From assembly GCF_903969135.1 (NCBI RefSeq), contig NZ_LR824569.1:2935001-2999000 (forward strand): a stretch of DNA of 64,000 nt. The letters run 5' to 3'. Shown piece after piece: positions 61,981-64,000 of this stretch. Position numbers and translations under genes: made by a program. Every line of letters begins with the position of its first letter. Position 1 is the stretch's first letter. The notes beneath the pieces are model-generated. The model ran no database searches and had not been told where the DNA came from. It worked only from the letters and a program-made list of their open reading frames with translations. The stretch is from Chryseobacterium sp. JV274 (GTDB lineage Bacteria; Bacteroidota; Bacteroidia; Flavobacteriales; Weeksellaceae).

Positions 61981-63051
61981 TTATAAAATCTGCTTAAAAT
62001 CTTTTGAATACGGAGAATATGATCCGTAGATCGCATCAAATTCTACATCGATATTTTCTACCTTAAATTTCTCATCAATCTGATCCAGGCATGTAATAAC
62101 AAGATTCTTTTTAACCGGAAATACATACGCTGCATCCAGTTTCAAGGCATAATTCAACAGGTTATAATCTATTTCTCCTGTTCTTAACTCCTTCTGATAT
62201 TCATTAAATGTACAGGTTTCTTCTTCATTATTTTTCAGATCCATTTCTTTTTCATTGCTCATCCAGCCGTTTCCGTGACGGGTTGAATAGCTTCTGGTGA
62301 CATAATACATTTCAATGTCTTCAATTTTTAAAAGCTTACAGATTTCGTATGCATTTTTTGAAGTGGTATGAGCATAGGTCACATTGGGGAAAACGCCATG
62401 ATCCATATCGAGTAAAATACCCTGGCTGCCTTCAAAAATAAGGTGTCTGAACGAAGCCAGCCAGGTATAATCATTTATTTTCCAATCAATCCTGTCAATA
62501 GCTTTCAAAAAAGGATGTAAAAGTTCATTAACTTCTTTTTCATCTGCAAAACCATAATAATAGGCGATCCCTTTCAGTTTTTCCAATAACATTTCTCTGG
62601 GCGCAATCAGGTCTATGGCAAACAGTTTATAAGGACTTTCGTATCTTTTCATGGTTGCTCCTACTCCTTTTCCACAGGTTCCGTGTTCCAGATTTCTTGC
62701 ATTGGTTCTGTTCTGCCATACATCAAAAGGAGTGGTTACCTTTGCCAATGGATGAATATGCAGCTCAATATTTCCGTTCTTTATTTTTAATTCTTCTCTT
62801 TCATTGAGTAGAAAAACCGGATGAATAGTGCAATGTTCCGTAAAATAAGAAGGTAAACCGCGAAGAGATCCGCTTGCAAAGCTTGAATGCACATGTTTTC
62901 TATCATCAATCATCACGGTATGAGCAGCCTGTTGCCCTCCTGAAAACCGGATTACAACAGCCTCCGGATTCTGAGAAGCCAGAAAATCTGCAGTGATCCC
63001 TTTTCCTTCATCACCAAAACCTAGTCCTATAACGATCTGTGCCTTTTTCAT
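61981..63051 (-). CDS. Short adenylosuccinate-synthetase paralogue
   Basis: 356 aa against about 420-430 for housekeeping PurA. Conserved are GDEGKG (13-18) with catalytic Asp14, His44 in AAHT, GTCGKGVG (124-131), FEGSQGILLDMDHG (206-219) and YSTRHGNG (255-262). The GGHNAGHT motif is altered to GGQQAAHT. The loop for Asp binding is much reduced to KELRTGEIDY, and the C-terminal GTP-binding end is truncated or changed (CLDQID). It may ligate an amino acid or other nucleophile to a purine nucleotide other than IMP. Its placement among ADP-ribose genes argues for a specialised role. Confidence 0.85.
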   Translation of the reverse strand: MKKAQIVIGLGFGDEGKGITADFLASQNPEAVVIRFSGGQQAAHTVMIDDRKHVHSSFASGSLRGLPSYFTEHCTIHPVFLLNEREELKIKNGNIELHIHPLAKVTTPFDVWQNRTNARNLEHGTCGKGVGATMKRYESPYKLFAIDLIAPREMLLEKLKGIAYYYGFADEKEVNELLHPFLKAIDRIDWKINDYTWLASFRHLIFEGSQGILLDMDHGVFPNVTYAHTTSKNAYEICKLLKIEDIEMYYVTRSYSTRHGNGWMSNEKEMDLKNNEEETCTFNEYQKELRTGEIDYNLLNYALKLDAAYVFPVKKNLVITCLDQIDEKFKVENIDVEFDAIYGSYSPYSKDFKQIL

Positions 63052-63126
63052 GTCCTTTTTTCTTTTTTTAAAGTCTTTGCCACCTTCATTTGTGCTTTTA
63101 ATTTTCCTGATGGCAATTGCTCTGTT

Positions 63127-63981
63127 TTAAAGCATTTGAAATTGATCCAACCCTTCTGTTCCTGTAGTTCCCAAGGTTTTATTTTTAAATGTATCGCAGA
63201 TAATTCCTTTAATAACATTTGGAATTTCTCTGTGATCTTCTATGGAAATACAATTTTGTCCTAATAATTCTCTCCATCCTCTGTCTGCTCTCAGTGCCTG
63301 ATCTGAATGTAAAACACTGATATGGTATACTTCGTACTTCTTCTTTACTTCTTCCAGCAATTCAATATGAGTATAGGTTTGCTGTCCTTTTCCCATAATT
63401 TCTCTGATGGCGGAAGCGGGAAGTGTTTTTAAACAAGGTTCATCTCCAACGGTAAACAGCAATCCTTTTTGATTTCTTTTTTCAAAGGCATCTGTCCTGG
63501 TATGGAACGCTGCGAAATACCACGCTAATAGATAGCTTTCTCCGGCATTTCCGCCGCCGCCAGACTCAATATAAGTACGGGTAAGCCACATATCCAGTTC
63601 TGCATCCCCGGACTCAAACTGTCCCACCTGAAGCGGATAGCCATCACATTCATGGTCTCCGATTCCAAGAAATAATAATGCCGGATCCGGAACGCCTCCC
63701 TGAATAATTCCTCCCATCAGTTTAGGCAATCCATCTCTGATCAGCTCATGAGGAATATGTCCCATACTTCCTGTAACATCCAGTCCTAAAATAATCGGAG
63801 CTGAGTTGGGGTGAACTTCAGAGTCTCTGGATTCTCTGAAAGAAATTCCGTGAGGATTCATTGATTCGTGAGCCATTCTTTTGGCATTCTGGGTAAAAAT
63901 TTCACCTGCGGATTTTGTTCCGTACCCTGCTTTTCTTGCTCTGTCATAACGAGCGTCTAAATCGTATCTTGTACTTCCCAT
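63127..63981 (-). CDS. VWA-domain protein (first visible gene of the operon)
   Basis: 284 aa. A ~60-residue N-terminus rich in Arg and Gly (MGSTRYDLDARYDRARKAGYG) precedes a von Willebrand factor A domain. The MIDAS is Asp68, Thr70 and Ser72 in LGLDVTGSMG, and a further Asp lies in TVGDEP. There is no signal peptide or TM segment, so it is cytoplasmic. Cytoplasmic VWA proteins often pair with MoxR-type ATPases or serve as assembly scaffolds. It is 75 bases upstream of the PurA-like gene; any partner gene would lie beyond the window end. Confidence 0.88.
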   Translation of the reverse strand: MGSTRYDLDARYDRARKAGYGTKSAGEIFTQNAKRMAHESMNPHGISFRESRDSEVHPNSAPIILGLDVTGSMGHIPHELIRDGLPKLMGGIIQGGVPDPALLFLGIGDHECDGYPLQVGQFESGDAELDMWLTRTYIESGGGGNAGESYLLAWYFAAFHTRTDAFEKRNQKGLLFTVGDEPCLKTLPASAIREIMGKGQQTYTHIELLEEVKKKYEVYHISVLHSDQALRADRGWRELLGQNCISIEDHREIPNVIKGIICDTFKNKTLGTTGTEGLDQFQML

Positions 63982-64000
63982 GACTATAGTGTTTTTCCAA

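Noticed and set aside
61981..63051. PurZ-type enzyme for 2-aminoadenine genome modification
   Set aside because: The catalytic Asp that PurZ replaces is kept (Asp14), and no phage or dATP-hydrolase genes are nearby.
1..64000. CRISPR arrays, IS elements, prophage or integrons
   Set aside because: No regular direct-repeat array, transposase, integrase or phage structural gene was seen on reading both strands.

Overview
The window looks like chromosome of a low-GC Flavobacteriia member, most likely Chryseobacterium or a close Weeksellaceae relative. The evidence is the Bacteroidota-type promoters (TAnnTTTG -7 boxes), the general lack of Shine-Dalgarno sites, type IX secretion sorting domains, TonB-dependent receptors with carboxypeptidase-regulatory N-termini, a GLPGLI protein, and a division/cell-wall cluster in Bacteroidota order. 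No insertion sequence, prophage, CRISPR array or rRNA operon was seen.

Layout. 1-9374 (+): the dcw cluster murD(3' part)-ftsW-murG-murC-ftsQ-ftsA-ftsZ plus a YqeY-type gene. 9831-11861 (+): a bacilliredoxin and a GH3-family protein. 11933-17307 (-): a run with mutL, a rhomboid protease, two tandem endonuclease/exonuclease/phosphatase-family membrane proteins and two small lipoproteins. 17624-21311 (-): a DUF1275 membrane protein, a UspA-like protein and a two-component system. 21515-30925 (+): an XRE/cupin regulator, then a compact cluster of TonB receptor, DUF5690 transporter, FAD oxidoreductase and phosphonatase-like HAD hydrolase, followed by a secreted alkaline-phosphatase-superfamily enzyme; this is best read as an organophosphonate scavenging locus. 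31001-35052: GNAT, MocR-type regulator, small hypotheticals, XRE regulator. 35231-35960 (-): a duplicated tRNA-Leu/Gly/Leu block with terminators, in which one Gly copy has decayed. 36059-44946: SSB-like DUF3127 protein, aat, a DMT transporter, a TPR protein, an oxidoreductase, a Crp-type regulator, glmM and an outer-membrane protein. 45013-47507 (-): feoA-feoB-feoB-associated Cys-rich peptide. 47586-56039: GLPGLI protein, DinB-like protein, outer-membrane barrel protein, cupin_8 protein, T9SS-secreted protein and M14 carboxypeptidase.

56161-63981 (-) is the most remarkable part. It is a tightly packed run of eleven genes: VWA protein, short adenylosuccinate-synthetase paralogue, TARG1/Poa1p-like macrodomain, DUF4291 protein, an orphan 142-aa protein, a PARG-like (TIGR02452) macrodomain, a MacroD-type macrodomain, a Sir2 deacylase, a DraG-type ADP-ribosylglycohydrolase, KptA RNA 2'-phosphotransferase, and a calcineurin-like phosphatase. 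Nearly all the recognisable enzymes make or consume ADP-ribose derivatives of NAD, so the block looks like a dedicated ADP-ribose/RNA-phosphate processing system. Its writer, if there is one, is probably among the unknown proteins or beyond the right edge of the window.

Products are assigned from motifs and remembered family features; no database search was run. Start codons were moved from the longest ORF where a signal peptide, family N-terminus, overlap or promoter argued for it.
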